Below, in pieces: positions 8,907 to 17,616 of a stretch of 64,000 nt of DNA. The stretch is taken from the NCBI RefSeq assembly GCF_023703795.1, contig NZ_CP098518.1, forward strand, positions 124,001-188,000, read 5' to 3'. This stretch comes from Haloplanus sp. HW8-1. Lineage in GTDB: Archaea; Halobacteriota; Halobacteria; Halobacteriales; Haloferacaceae. Position 1 is the first letter of the stretch; each line of letters starts with the position of its first letter. The notes below the pieces were generated by a model. The model saw nothing but the letters and a program-made list of their open reading frames with translations, did no database searches and was not told where the DNA came from. A program made the position numbers and the translations under genes.

Positions 8907-10004
8907 TCACTCGGGGACGAGCGACGCCCGGGCGACGTCGCGCTCGTCGGACCGGCGGATGGCGGCGTCGACTTCGTCGAGCGGATAGCCCTCGCCGACC
9001 AGTTCCTCGAACGGGTAGTCGTCGCCCGTCTCGTGCAGGAACTCGAGGGCGGTCCGGAGATACCAGGGGTCGTACCGCATCACGGACCGCACGTCGATCG
9101 ACTTGCGGGTCATCGCGCCGGGGTCGAACTCGGTCGTGTGGCCGGGAACGACGTTCCCCATCTCGAGGTAGCGCCCGCCGGCTCTGAGGAGTTCGATCCC
9201 CTCGGCGAACGCCTCGGGAACGCCGGCGACTTCGACGCCGACGTCCGCCCCGTCGCCCCCGGTCAACTCACGGACCCTCTCGGCCCGTTGCTCGACCGAG
9301 TCGTACGTTCGGAGGTCGACGGTGTGATCCGCACCGAAGCGTTCGGCCAGGTCGAGGCGGTCCGCCACCCCGTCGATCACGATGGTCTCGGCGCCGCGCT
9401 CGCTCGCCGCCGCGACGGTGTTGAGTCCGAGGCCGCCGGCCCCCTGGACGACGACCGTATCCCCCCACCCCACGTCGACCGCGTCGAGGCCGCCGAGTAC
9501 CTGCGCGAGCGCACAGTTCGCGCTCGCGGCCGGGCCCTCGTCGAGTTCCGGGGGTACCTTGTAGAAGAACTGGTCGGGGTAGACGTAGTAGTGGGACGCG
9601 AACGTGCCGTGGAAGTGCGGCGGTACGTCCGCGGACTGGGACCAGTGGTCGTAGGCGTGTTCACAGAGGCGGAACTCGCCGGCGCCACACCGAGTACACG
9701 ACTCACAGATCGCGAAGTACGTCGGGACGATGAGGTCGCCCTCCTCGACCGGCCGCCCCGCGTTGTCGGTCGTGACGTTCTCACCGAGTTCGACGATGCG
9801 GCAGAGTCCCTCGTGGCCGAGGGGGCCGTCGTCGATCTTCGGGTGACCGCCCCGCCACATGTGCAGTTCCGACCCACAGACGTTGGCACGGACGATTTCG
9901 GTCACGATGGCGTCCGGCCCCGGCGAGGGAACGTCGAACTCCTTCAGCTCGACGTTTTTCGTTCCGTTCAGACAGGCGATGCGTCCGCGAGTGTTCGATG
10001 CCAT
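8907..10004 (-). CDS. Zinc-dependent medium-chain dehydrogenase (sorbitol/threonine dehydrogenase-like)
   Basis: A 365-residue MDR protein. ANVCGSELHMW and PLGHEGLCR give the catalytic zinc ligands. A structural zinc loop is present as CESCTRCGAGEFRLC, and VVQGAGGLGLNTV is the NAD(P) motif. It probably oxidises a secondary alcohol of a polyol or sugar acid. The open frame runs upstream to 10730, but that part overlaps the phosphatase gene on the same strand and is noise; ATG 10004 follows a GTTTTAGG box by about 30 bp. Confidence 0.9.
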   Translation of the reverse strand: MASNTRGRIACLNGTKNVELKEFDVPSPGPDAIVTEIVRANVCGSELHMWRGGHPKIDDGPLGHEGLCRIVELGENVTTDNAGRPVEEGDLIVPTYFAICESCTRCGAGEFRLCEHAYDHWSQSADVPPHFHGTFASHYYVYPDQFFYKVPPELDEGPAASANCALAQVLGGLDAVDVGWGDTVVVQGAGGLGLNTVAAASERGAETIVIDGVADRLDLAERFGADHTVDLRTYDSVEQRAERVRELTGGDGADVGVEVAGVPEAFAEGIELLRAGGRYLEMGNVVPGHTTEFDPGAMTRKSIDVRSVMRYDPWYLRTALEFLHETGDDYPFEELVGEGYPLDEVDAAIRRSDERDVARASLVPE

Positions 10005-10035
10005 GACCGTACGTGCACGAGGGGCGAGCCTAAAA

Positions 10036-10806
10036 CTATCGCCGGGGGTCGGGATCGACGAGGTCGAGCGGCGTCTCGATCCGGACGTCAGGCGACGGAT
10101 CGACGTCGTGGCCCGCCCGGCAGTGCAGCGAGACGAGGATGCTGTCGATCCCCGCGCGGTTGGCGCCCGCAACGTCCGCACTCGGCGTGTCTCCGACCAT
10201 CGCGACGGGCCGTGTCGAGATCCGGCCGAGCGCCCGGTCGAACAGCGGGGCGTTCGGCTTCCCCACGACCGTCGCTTCCGTGTCGCTCGCGGCTTCGATC
10301 GCCCGGAGGATCGCACCCGTCCCCGGTGCGACCCCGTCGCCGGACGGGTAGGAGGTGTCTCCGCTCGTCGCGACCAGCGGCAGGTCCCGGTCGTAGACGA
10401 GGCTGGTCGCCGTCGCGATGTCGTCGTACGTGACCGTCGGATCGAACCCCACCACGACGGCGTCGGCGTCGCGTTCACGGTCGGCGATCCCCCGCTGGCG
10501 CAACTCCGCCCGAAGGCCGTCCATTCCCACGAGGTAGACGCTCTCGACGCCCCGATCCGCGAGATACTCGGCCGTCGCCGACGCAGCGCTCGTGATCTCG
10601 ACCGGCCGGGCGTCGATTCCGAACGCCGCGAGCTTCTCGGCGAACTCCCGGCGCGTGTGCTGTGAGTTGTTGGTGACGAACTGGATCTCCTTGCCGGCGT
10701 CCCGGAGTCGTCGGAGCGTCTCGACGGCACCCCTGACCGGTTCGTCGCCGACGAAGACGACGCCGTCGAGGTCGAAGAGAAGCGCCTCGTACTCGTCTGC
10801 GAGCAT
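10036..10806 (-). CDS. HAD-superfamily IIA phosphatase (NagD / phosphoglycolate-phosphatase-like)
   Basis: A 256-residue HAD hydrolase. Motif I is LLFDLDGVVFVGDE, motif II FVTNNSQHTR, the lysine of motif III lies in VVGKPNAPLF, and motif IV is MVGDTPSADV. The cap-domain layout is that of subfamily IIA, whose members dephosphorylate phosphoglycolate, sugar phosphates or nitrophenyl phosphate. It lies between the zinc dehydrogenase and the divergent RuBisCO-like gene, so removing a phosphate from a small product of that pathway is a reasonable inference. No specific substrate can be assigned. Confidence 0.9.
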   Translation of the reverse strand: MLADEYEALLFDLDGVVFVGDEPVRGAVETLRRLRDAGKEIQFVTNNSQHTRREFAEKLAAFGIDARPVEITSAASATAEYLADRGVESVYLVGMDGLRAELRQRGIADRERDADAVVVGFDPTVTYDDIATATSLVYDRDLPLVATSGDTSYPSGDGVAPGTGAILRAIEAASDTEATVVGKPNAPLFDRALGRISTRPVAMVGDTPSADVAGANRAGIDSILVSLHCRAGHDVDPSPDVRIETPLDLVDPDPRR

Positions 10807-10907
10807 CGACGATGGCTACGACGACGGCGGCCTTGACTCTTGTGCGCTCCCGACGTCCGGTGACGCGGCGACCACCCGTGCCTTCGTCGGTCCGGCTCCG
10901 GGGGCAG

Positions 10908-10916
10908 GATTAATAG
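10908..10916 (+). promoter_or_regulatory. TATA box of the RuBisCO-like gene
   Basis: GATTAATAG is centred 28 bp before ATG 10940. This sets the start inside an open frame that otherwise extends up to 10592 and overlaps the divergent phosphatase gene. Confidence 0.6.
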
Positions 10917-10939
10917 CCGACGCCACGCGTGTCTTCCCC

Positions 10940-12190
10940 ATGGCGGAGCGCTTCACTGCGACCTACCGGATCGAGACCCCGGAGTCGCCCCAGGCGGCGG
11001 CCGAGGCGATGGCCGGCGAGCAGTCGGCGAGCACGTTCGTCGACGTTCCGGGCCAGACGGATGACCTACAGCGGCGCCACGGCGCGACGGTCGTCGACGT
11101 GACCGAACTGGAGACGACGACGGAGCCGACGCTTCCGGGCGTCGACGCCGACGCCGACGAGTACACCCGCGCCACGGTGCAGATCGGATACCCCCTCGAC
11201 AATCTCGGGGTTTCGGTACCCCAACTCCGCACGACGGTCGCCGGCAACGTCTTCGAGATGCAACCGCTCTCCGGGGTGCGACTGATGGACATCGACGTGC
11301 CGGCGGCGTACGGGTCGGCGTGTCCGACCCCGCAGTTCGGGATCTCGGGGACCCGCGACCTGATCGACGTCCACGACCGCCCGATCGTCGGAACGATCGT
11401 CAAGCCGAGCGTGGGGCTGTCGCCGGGGGAGACGGCATCGCTCGTCGAGACGCTCGTCGAGGCTGGCGTCGACTTCATCAAGGACGACGAACTCATCGCC
11501 GATCCGCCCTACTCCCGGTTCGAGGAGCGGGTCGAGGCGGTCATGTCGGTCATCAACGAGCACGAATCGGAGACGGGCAAACGGGTGATGTACGCGTTCA
11601 ACGTCACCGGCGACGTCGACGAGATGCGGCGCCGCCACGACGTGGTCCGCGACGCCGGCGGGAGCTGTGTCATGGTCAGCCTCAACAGCGTCGGCCTCGC
11701 GGGCGTCCTAGCGCTGCGCCGGCACAGCGACCTGCCCATCCACGGACACCGGAACGGCTGGGGGGCGCTCTCGCGGTGTCCCTCCCTCGGCTTCGAGTAT
11801 ACGGCCTACCAGAAGCTCTGGCGCCTCGCCGGCGTCGACCACCTCCACGTCAACGGCATCCGGAACAAGTTCACCGAGTCCGACGAGTCGGTCGTCGCCT
11901 CCGCGCGGGCGGTCCAGCGACCGATCCCGGGGGACGACGGCGCCCTCCCCGTGTTCTCCTCCGGCCAGTGGGCCGGACAGGCCCACGACACCTACGAGGC
12001 GCTGGGCAACGTGGACCTGATGTATCTCGCCGGGGGCGGGATCATGGGGCACCCGGACGGCCCGGCCGGGGGCGTCGACGCGCTGAAGCAGGGCTGGGAG
12101 GCCGCCATGGCCGGCGTCTCGCTCGCGGAGTACGCGACCGATCACGCGGCGCTCCGCCGCTCGATGGAGGCGTTCGGGGACGATGAGTGA
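10940..12190 (+). CDS. RuBisCO-like protein (candidate 3-oxo-isoapionate-4-phosphate decarboxylase/transcarboxylase type)
   Basis: A 416-residue RuBisCO large-chain homologue. GTIVKPSVGL carries Lys155. DFIKDDE carries the carbamylation-type lysine Lys181 with Asp183 and Glu184. GHRNGWGALSR (His270) and HVNGIRNKF (His303) follow, then FSSGQW and GGGIMGHPDGPAGG. The metal-binding triad is intact, but loop-6 and phosphate-binding regions differ from carboxylating RuBisCO, so it is classed as RuBisCO-like. It overlaps a DUF1537 kinase by 8 bp. Known RLPs beside DUF1537 kinases act on 3-oxo-isoapionate 4-phosphate (OiaC/OiaX in D-apionate catabolism). The same role here is inferred from that pairing. 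Confidence 0.85.
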   Translation: MAERFTATYRIETPESPQAAAEAMAGEQSASTFVDVPGQTDDLQRRHGATVVDVTELETTTEPTLPGVDADADEYTRATVQIGYPLDNLGVSVPQLRTTVAGNVFEMQPLSGVRLMDIDVPAAYGSACPTPQFGISGTRDLIDVHDRPIVGTIVKPSVGLSPGETASLVETLVEAGVDFIKDDELIADPPYSRFEERVEAVMSVINEHESETGKRVMYAFNVTGDVDEMRRRHDVVRDAGGSCVMVSLNSVGLAGVLALRRHSDLPIHGHRNGWGALSRCPSLGFEYTAYQKLWRLAGVDHLHVNGIRNKFTESDESVVASARAVQRPIPGDDGALPVFSSGQWAGQAHDTYEALGNVDLMYLAGGGIMGHPDGPAGGVDALKQGWEAAMAGVSLAEYATDHAALRRSMEAFGDDE

Positions 12191-13592
12191 CGACGACCTC
12201 CTCCTCGCGTACTACGGGGACGACCTGACGGGATCGACGGACGCGATGGAGGCGCTCGGTCTCGGCGGCGTGCGCACGGCGCTGTTTCTCGAACCGCCGA
12301 CGGAGTCGGAGCTGACGGGGCGGTTCGCGGACCTCGATGCGGTCGGCGTCGCCGGCCGGAGTCGGTCGATGTCGCCCGACGAGATGGACGAGGTGTTGCC
12401 GGACCACTTCGAACGACTCGCGGACCTCGACCCGGCGTTCGTCCAGTACAAGGTCTGTTCGACCTTCGACTCGGCGCCCGACGTCGGGAGCATCGGCCAC
12501 GCCGTCGACATCGGCCAGGACGTGTTCGACTCTCCCTTCGTCCCCGTGGTGGTCGGGGTGCCGGCCCTGGAGCGGTACGTCGTCTTCGGGAACCTGTTTG
12601 CGACCGTCGACGACCGCACCTACCGCATCGACCGCCACCCGACGATGAGCGACCACCCGGTGACGCCGATGACCGAGGGCGACCTCTGTCGACACCTCGG
12701 CGACCAGACGGACCGGCGGACGGACCGTTTCGACGTGCTCGCCCTCGAGAGCGGGGGGGTCGACGCCGCGTTCGCACGTCTCGTGGCCTCGGACCCGGAG
12801 GTCGTCCTCTTCGATACGCTCGACGACTCACACTTACAGCGGATCGGTCGTCTGCTCTGGGCGTATGCGCTCGAACTCGCGGGCGGGGACGCGGACACGA
12901 ACACGGACGACGACGGTCCTCTCTTCGCGGTCGGTTCCTCGGGACTGGGGTACGCCCTGACCGCGTACTGGGCCGAGACAGGTGCCGTCTCGCCGCCCGA
13001 ATCGATTCCGACGGCGGACCCCGTCGACCGCATCGCCGTCATGTCCGGGAGCGCGTCGCCAGAGACGGCCGCACAGATCGACGCCGCTCTCGCCCGCGAG
13101 GACTTCACGGGCGTCAGACTCGACACCCCCGCGCTCGTCGACCCCGAGCGCGTGGCGACAGAGCGCGACCGGGTCGTCGACGCGGCGACCGACGCGCTCG
13201 CCGCCGGCGACAGCGTCGTCATGTACGCGGCCCGGGGGCCGGACGACCCGGCGATCGAGCGGACCCGTGCGGCCGCCGAGCGCCAGGGGATCGACGACGT
13301 TGGCGGCCGGATCGGTCGCGAGCAGGGTGCCATCTTCGAGGCCGTCCTCTCCGAGTCGGACGTCTCGCGGGCGTGTATCGCCGGTGGCGACACCAGCGGC
13401 TACGTCGCGCCGGCGCTCGACATCTACGCGCTGGAGTTCCACAGTCCGATCGCCCCCGGCTGTCCGCTCTGTATCGCGAGTTCCGACACCGAGGAGTTCG
13501 ACCGCCTGCAACTGTCGCTCAAGGGCGGACAGACGGGCGGGGAACGGTATTTCGAGAACGTCCGACGCGGCCAGTCCGACCACTGGCCCTGA
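12183..13592 (+). CDS. DUF1537 four-carbon acid-sugar kinase family protein (OiaK/OtnK-like)
   Basis: A 469-residue protein with the DUF1537 signature GDDLTGSTDA at residues 12-21 and a C-terminal nucleotide-binding half. That half contains IAGGDTSGYV and SLKGGQTGGERYF. Family members phosphorylate 3-oxo- or 2-oxo-acid sugars such as 3-oxo-tetronates and 3-oxo-isoapionate. The start codon overlaps the end of the RuBisCO-like gene by 8 bp, so the two are translationally coupled and probably act in sequence. The exact substrate is not readable from the sequence. Confidence 0.9.
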   Translation: MSDDDLLLAYYGDDLTGSTDAMEALGLGGVRTALFLEPPTESELTGRFADLDAVGVAGRSRSMSPDEMDEVLPDHFERLADLDPAFVQYKVCSTFDSAPDVGSIGHAVDIGQDVFDSPFVPVVVGVPALERYVVFGNLFATVDDRTYRIDRHPTMSDHPVTPMTEGDLCRHLGDQTDRRTDRFDVLALESGGVDAAFARLVASDPEVVLFDTLDDSHLQRIGRLLWAYALELAGGDADTNTDDDGPLFAVGSSGLGYALTAYWAETGAVSPPESIPTADPVDRIAVMSGSASPETAAQIDAALAREDFTGVRLDTPALVDPERVATERDRVVDAATDALAAGDSVVMYAARGPDDPAIERTRAAAERQGIDDVGGRIGREQGAIFEAVLSESDVSRACIAGGDTSGYVAPALDIYALEFHSPIAPGCPLCIASSDTEEFDRLQLSLKGGQTGGERYFENVRRGQSDHWP

Positions 13593-13601
13593 GCGGGCGG
13601 G

Positions 13602-14054
13602 TCAGTCCTCCTCTTCGGGCATGACGACCGTCACCGGCCGGTCAGCCTGCAGGAGGATCGACTGGGTCGTACTGCCGAAGATCGCCTTCCCGACCGGCGA
13701 CTGCTTCCGACCGCCGATGACGAGGTACTCCGCGTCGACGTCGCGGGCGAACTTGAGGATCTCCTTGGCAGCCCCCCCCACGCGCCCGGCCGTTTCGACG
13801 TCTTGCAGCGATCCGAGGGCTGCCTCGGCGACCTCGGCGGCCACCTCCGCGGCGTCGTCTTCCCCGTCGTTGAGCGTGTAGGTCGCGTCGGTCGACGGCT
13901 GGCTCGCGATGTTCGTCTGGCGCTCCTTGAACAGGTCCTGGGGGAGGACGTTGAGAACCATCAGTCGCGTGTCGTACTTCTCCGCGAGGTCCTTTGCGAC
14001 CGTCAGCGTCCGACTGTTGTCGCCGTCGTCGTCGACGGCAGCTACGATTGCCAT
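13602..14054 (-). CDS. Universal stress protein (UspA family)
   Basis: A 150-residue USP domain beginning MAIVAAVDDDGDNSR. The late segment VIGGRKQSPVGKAIFGSTTQ matches the ATP-binding G-2X-G-9X-G(S/T) motif of the family, followed by RPVTVVMP. It is a cytosolic nucleotide-binding stress protein of unspecific role. An upstream in-frame ATG exists at 14066, but the AATAAAC box at 14081-14087 lies 30 bp from ATG 14054 and only 18 bp from 14066, favouring the shorter form. It is convergent with the kinase gene, 9 bp away. Confidence 0.92.
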   Translation of the reverse strand: MAIVAAVDDDGDNSRTLTVAKDLAEKYDTRLMVLNVLPQDLFKERQTNIASQPSTDATYTLNDGEDDAAEVAAEVAEAALGSLQDVETAGRVGGAAKEILKFARDVDAEYLVIGGRKQSPVGKAIFGSTTQSILLQADRPVTVVMPEEED

Positions 14055-14140
14055 ACGCGCAGTCATTCAGTTCATCGCACAATAAACGTGGCGACGCGGC
14101 GGACGGTAGCTTTTTTCGACGACCAGCGGTACGTCACACC

Positions 14141-14353
14141 ATGGCATCCCAACCGACCGATCGGAGGTCCGTCTTCGTTCCGAGCACCGACCCCGACGCC
14201 GTCCTCGATGCGACGCGACCGCTCGACGCGGTGTCGTTCCCGAACGTCCGTACGCCGGTCGACGTCGATCGGATCGTCGACCGCCTCGCCGACGCCGTCG
14301 GCCACGGCGACTTCGAGCATCACCTCGGAACGCTCGCGGAGTCGGCGCGATGA
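14141..14353 (+). CDS. Hypothetical 70-residue protein coupled to asparaginase
   Basis: A small acidic frame beginning MASQPTDRRSVFVPSTDPDA. It is rich in Asp and Arg with no cysteine, membrane segment or recognised domain. Support for a real gene is positional: its TGA stop overlaps the ATG of the asparaginase gene (ATGA), and a T-rich box lies about 30 bp before its ATG. It may be a small partner or a leader peptide whose translation drives asparaginase synthesis. I do not recognise a family. Confidence 0.55.
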   Translation: MASQPTDRRSVFVPSTDPDAVLDATRPLDAVSFPNVRTPVDVDRIVDRLADAVGHGDFEHHLGTLAESAR

Positions 14354-15303
14354 GGGTCACGCTCCTCGCCACCGGCGGAACGATCGCCTCGACCGGGGAC
14401 GACGGCGACGGGGCGACACCGGAACTCGACGCGGCGGCGATCGAGCGTCGCGTCCCCGAGGTCGACGGGGTGGACGACGTCGCCGTCGAGACGTTCGCGA
14501 CCATCCCGAGCCCGCACATGACGGTCGAGCGGCTGTGGGCGTTGACCGAGCGGCTCCGCGACCTCGAACCCGAGACGGACGCCGTCGTCGTGACCCACGG
14601 CACGGATACCCTCGAGGAGACCGCCTACTTCCTGGACCTGTGTTACGACGGCCCGCTCCCCGTGGCGATCACGGGCGCGATGCGGACCGCGTCCGATCCG
14701 ACCCCGGACGGCCCGATGAACGTCGAGGCGGGGCTCCGGGCGGTCGCGAGCGACGGCGCCCCGGCGGGGCGGGTCGTCGTCGCCTTCGCCGGCTCCCTCT
14801 ATGCGGCCCGCGACGCGAGCAAGACGCATACGACGGCCATCGACGCGTTCGAATCGAGGGAGTTCGGTCCCCTGGGCACCGTCGATTACTCGGGCGTCAC
14901 GTGGCGGCGTCGCGAGACCGGTGTGGAGACCTACACCCCCGATCCCGACGCCCTCTCGAACGACGTCTTCGGGATGACCGTGACCGCGGATCTGCCGCCT
15001 TCGCATCTCGAACCCGGCACCGAGAGCGACGCCGTCTGTCTGGCGTCGCTGGGCGCCGGGCACGTCCCGCCGGCCGTCGTCCCGGCCGTCGCTGAGATCC
15101 GGGACGCGGGCGTCCCCGTCGTGGTCACCTCCCGGTGTGGCGCCGGACGGCTCGCCAGCACCACCTACGACTACTCCGGGAGCGAGCGGTTCCTCGCCGA
15201 ACTCGGCTGTCACGTGACCGACCTCCAGCTCCCGAAAGCGCGGATCAAAACAGTCGTCGCGCTGGCCGCCGACCGACTCGACGACGCGTTCGAGCGTCGG
15301 TGA
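14350..15303 (+). CDS. L-asparaginase (type I/II asparaginase family)
   Basis: A 317-residue asparaginase. The first active-site threonine lies in LLATGGTIAST and the second in VVVTHGTDTLEET; the catalytic lysine is in ASKTHTT. ITGAMRTASDPTPDGPMN is also typical. It hydrolyses asparagine to aspartate and ammonia in the cytosol. Related enzymes include glutamyl-tRNA amidotransferase subunit D, but length and the absence of an N-terminal extension favour a free asparaginase. It is translationally coupled to the 70-residue frame before it. Confidence 0.93.
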   Translation: MRVTLLATGGTIASTGDDGDGATPELDAAAIERRVPEVDGVDDVAVETFATIPSPHMTVERLWALTERLRDLEPETDAVVVTHGTDTLEETAYFLDLCYDGPLPVAITGAMRTASDPTPDGPMNVEAGLRAVASDGAPAGRVVVAFAGSLYAARDASKTHTTAIDAFESREFGPLGTVDYSGVTWRRRETGVETYTPDPDALSNDVFGMTVTADLPPSHLEPGTESDAVCLASLGAGHVPPAVVPAVAEIRDAGVPVVVTSRCGAGRLASTTYDYSGSERFLAELGCHVTDLQLPKARIKTVVALAADRLDDAFERR

Positions 15304-15377
15304 GTCCGGTCCGCGCGGCGGGCCGAGTTGCCACTCACAACACTTTTGTACTGGTTGCTTGTGCAACACCATGCACG

Positions 15378-16334
15378 ATGTCAATCGGAGTCATCGGACT
15401 CGGTAAGGTAGGCAGGGGTATCGCCAAAAACCTCGTCGCGGCCGGCTACGACGTCGTCGGGTTCGACCTCGACGAGGACGCCTGCGCGAAGGCGAGCGAG
15501 CACGGCGTCGACGTCGCCGAGAACAATCCCGAGGTGGCGCGGCGCTGTTCGACGATCATCCTGTCGCTGCCCCACCCCGACGCGAGCCAGGCGGCCGTGG
15601 AGGCCATCGTCGAACACGGGGAGCCCGGGACCGACGTGTTCGATACGAGCACGCTCTCGGCGCTCCGGGCACAGGAACTCGCCGCCCTCGCGGACGAGGG
15701 TGGCGTCCACTACTTCGACTGCCCGATCACCGGCGGCGAGGTGGGGGCACAGGCCGGCGAACTCACGATCATGGCAGGCGGGGATCCGGACCGCATCGAG
15801 GCGAACGCCGAGGTTCTCTCGGTCATCTCGACGGACGTCTACCACATCGGCGAGGTCGGCGACGCGCAGTTCGTGAAACTGATCCACAACCACGTCGGCC
15901 AGACGACCCTCGTCATCTTCATCGAGGGGCTGTTGCTCGCCGACGAGTTCGGCGTCGATCCGACCGTTCTCTACCGGACGCTGCGCCACTACACGCAGAT
16001 CTACGACGACAAACTCGACAGTTTCTTCTCCAACAACTTCGGCGAGGAGTTCGAGGCGCACTTCCGCCCCGAGGGCGAGGAGGGCATCTACCGGAACCGG
16101 TTCAACCTCGACGTCGCCCACAAGGACCTGGTCGAACTGAAGAGCCTCGCCGACAAGTACGAGACGTATCTCCCGCTCGGTAACTTCGTCGAGCAGTTCC
16201 ACCGCGAGGGGATGAACGCGGGGTACGGCGACAAGCCCCACCCGCTCCTGCTCGAGTACTTCGAGGAGAACTTCGACACCGAAATCGAAACGACCGAGCA
16301 GGGCCGCGAGAAGAGCCACGGCAAGATCGTCTGA
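15378..16334 (+). CDS. NAD(P)-dependent 2-hydroxyacid dehydrogenase, HIBADH family (LtnD/GarR-like)
   Basis: A 318-residue beta-hydroxyacid dehydrogenase. GVIGLGKVGRGIAKNLV is the N-terminal Rossmann motif, CPITGGEVGAQAGELTIM the substrate-binding motif, and QFVKLIHNHV carries the catalytic lysine position. The family includes 3-hydroxyisobutyrate, tartronate-semialdehyde and L-threonate dehydrogenases. Next to a DUF1537 kinase and UxaA-type dehydratase genes, a sugar-acid (tetronate-like) substrate is likely. The open frame extends upstream to 15135 over the asparaginase 3' end; ATG 15378 begins the conserved Rossmann fold directly. Confidence 0.9.
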   Translation: MSIGVIGLGKVGRGIAKNLVAAGYDVVGFDLDEDACAKASEHGVDVAENNPEVARRCSTIILSLPHPDASQAAVEAIVEHGEPGTDVFDTSTLSALRAQELAALADEGGVHYFDCPITGGEVGAQAGELTIMAGGDPDRIEANAEVLSVISTDVYHIGEVGDAQFVKLIHNHVGQTTLVIFIEGLLLADEFGVDPTVLYRTLRHYTQIYDDKLDSFFSNNFGEEFEAHFRPEGEEGIYRNRFNLDVAHKDLVELKSLADKYETYLPLGNFVEQFHREGMNAGYGDKPHPLLLEYFEENFDTEIETTEQGREKSHGKIV

Positions 16335-16425
16335 GCGCGCCGGCGACCCACTCGAACCGTTCCGTAACGTCGGGCCCCGCCGGGGTGAAACACTTAACAC
16401 CCCGAGCCTCGTTACTCAGCGGGTA

Positions 16426-17616
16426 ATGGAAGCCACGTTCTCCGGATTCAGACGAGACGACGGCCGCATCGGCGTCCGAAACCACGTCGCAATCGTTCCG
16501 ACGTCCGTCTCGGTCAGTTCCATCGCGAGTACGATCGCCGACGAGGCCGGCGAGTGGGCGCGCGCGACGCCCCACCAGATGGGGACGTCCCAACCGAAGG
16601 GTACGCGCGAACAGACCCGACGAACGCTGGCCGGCATCGGTACGAACCCGAACGTGGGCGGCACGCTCGTCGTCGAACTCGGGACCGAGGACCTCGACGC
16701 CGAGGGGTTGGCCGACGACATCGCGCGGGCGGGTACCCCGGTCAGCACGCTCACCGTCCGCGAGGTCGGCGGGACCCGCGCGGCGCTCGACGAGGGGGAA
16801 CGCCTCGCGGCGGCGCTCTACGACGAGGCCCGGAACGCCCGCCGCGAGGAGGCGGACGTGAGCGAACTCGTCTTCGGCGTCGAGTGTGGGGGCAGCGACG
16901 CGACCAGCGGGATCGCGGCGAACCCGGCGGTCGGTCACGCCTGTGATCGCCTCGTCGAGGCCGGGGGGACGGTCTCGTTCAGCGAGACGCCGGAGTTCAT
17001 CGGGGCCGAACACACGCTGGCCGAACGCTGTACCGACGAGGAGACGCGCCGCCGCCTGCTCGATCGGGTCGACCAGCGGGAGAGCCAGGCCGAACTCATG
17101 GGCGTCGACCTGCGGGGCGCTCAGCCCACCCCCGGCAACAAGGAGGGCGGACTCACCACCGTCGAGGAGAAGAGCCTGGGTGCGATCGCGAAAGGTGGGA
17201 CCACACCCGTCGAGGGGATGGTCGACTACGCCGAGCGACTCCCGACGGGCGCCGGCCTCGTCCTGATGGATACACCCGGCTACGACGTCGAGAGCGTCGT
17301 CGGAAAAGTGAGCGGCGGTGCGCAGGTGGTTGCCTTTACCACCGGCCGCGGGAGCACGACCGGGAACCCGATCGCCCCCGTGATCAAGGTGACCGGCAAC
17401 CCGAACACCTGGGAGGAGATGTCGAGCAACATCGACGTGAACGCCAGTACCGTCGTCGACGGGGCGCCGATATCGGCGGCCGGCGACCGCGTCTACGAGA
17501 CGCTCGTCGCGGTGGCCGACGGCCGGCGGACGGCCGCCGAGCGGCGTCACCTCGAGGAGTTCGCGATCAACGAGATCCAGCCCAACGAACTCGCCTCGAC
17601 GGAGGTGGACGTATGA
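16426..17616 (+). CDS. UxaA/GarD-family dehydratase large subunit, paralogue 1 (keeps CGGSD and PGNKEGG motifs)
   Basis: A 396-residue homologue of the altronate/galactarate dehydratase large domain. It has RDDGRIGVRNH, then GVECGGSDATSGIAANPAVG (Cys154), then PGNKEGGLTTVEEKSLGA and TTGRGSTTGNPIAPVIKV. The family positions that should read HxxGC and LGCE are altered: TPHQMGTSQ at 48-56 and ELGTED at 85-90, so both cysteines are threonine. The next gene is the SAF subunit (ATGA overlap) and then a second large paralogue that keeps exactly those cysteines. The complex probably dehydrates a sugar acid to a 2-keto-3-deoxy acid. Confidence 0.9.
   Translation: MEATFSGFRRDDGRIGVRNHVAIVPTSVSVSSIASTIADEAGEWARATPHQMGTSQPKGTREQTRRTLAGIGTNPNVGGTLVVELGTEDLDAEGLADDIARAGTPVSTLTVREVGGTRAALDEGERLAAALYDEARNARREEADVSELVFGVECGGSDATSGIAANPAVGHACDRLVEAGGTVSFSETPEFIGAEHTLAERCTDEETRRRLLDRVDQRESQAELMGVDLRGAQPTPGNKEGGLTTVEEKSLGAIAKGGTTPVEGMVDYAERLPTGAGLVLMDTPGYDVESVVGKVSGGAQVVAFTTGRGSTTGNPIAPVIKVTGNPNTWEEMSSNIDVNASTVVDGAPISAAGDRVYETLVAVADGRRTAAERRHLEEFAINEIQPNELASTEVDV

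Noticed and set aside
10005-10730. N-terminal extension of the zinc dehydrogenase frame
   Set aside because: This part overlaps the HAD phosphatase on the same strand in another frame, is serine/arginine-rich, and precedes a clear start with TATA box at 10004.
10940-12190. Calling the RuBisCO homologue a carbon-fixing form III RuBisCO
   Set aside because: The metal triad is present, but sequence around loop 6 and the phosphate sites differs, and the coupled DUF1537 kinase points to acid-sugar catabolism.
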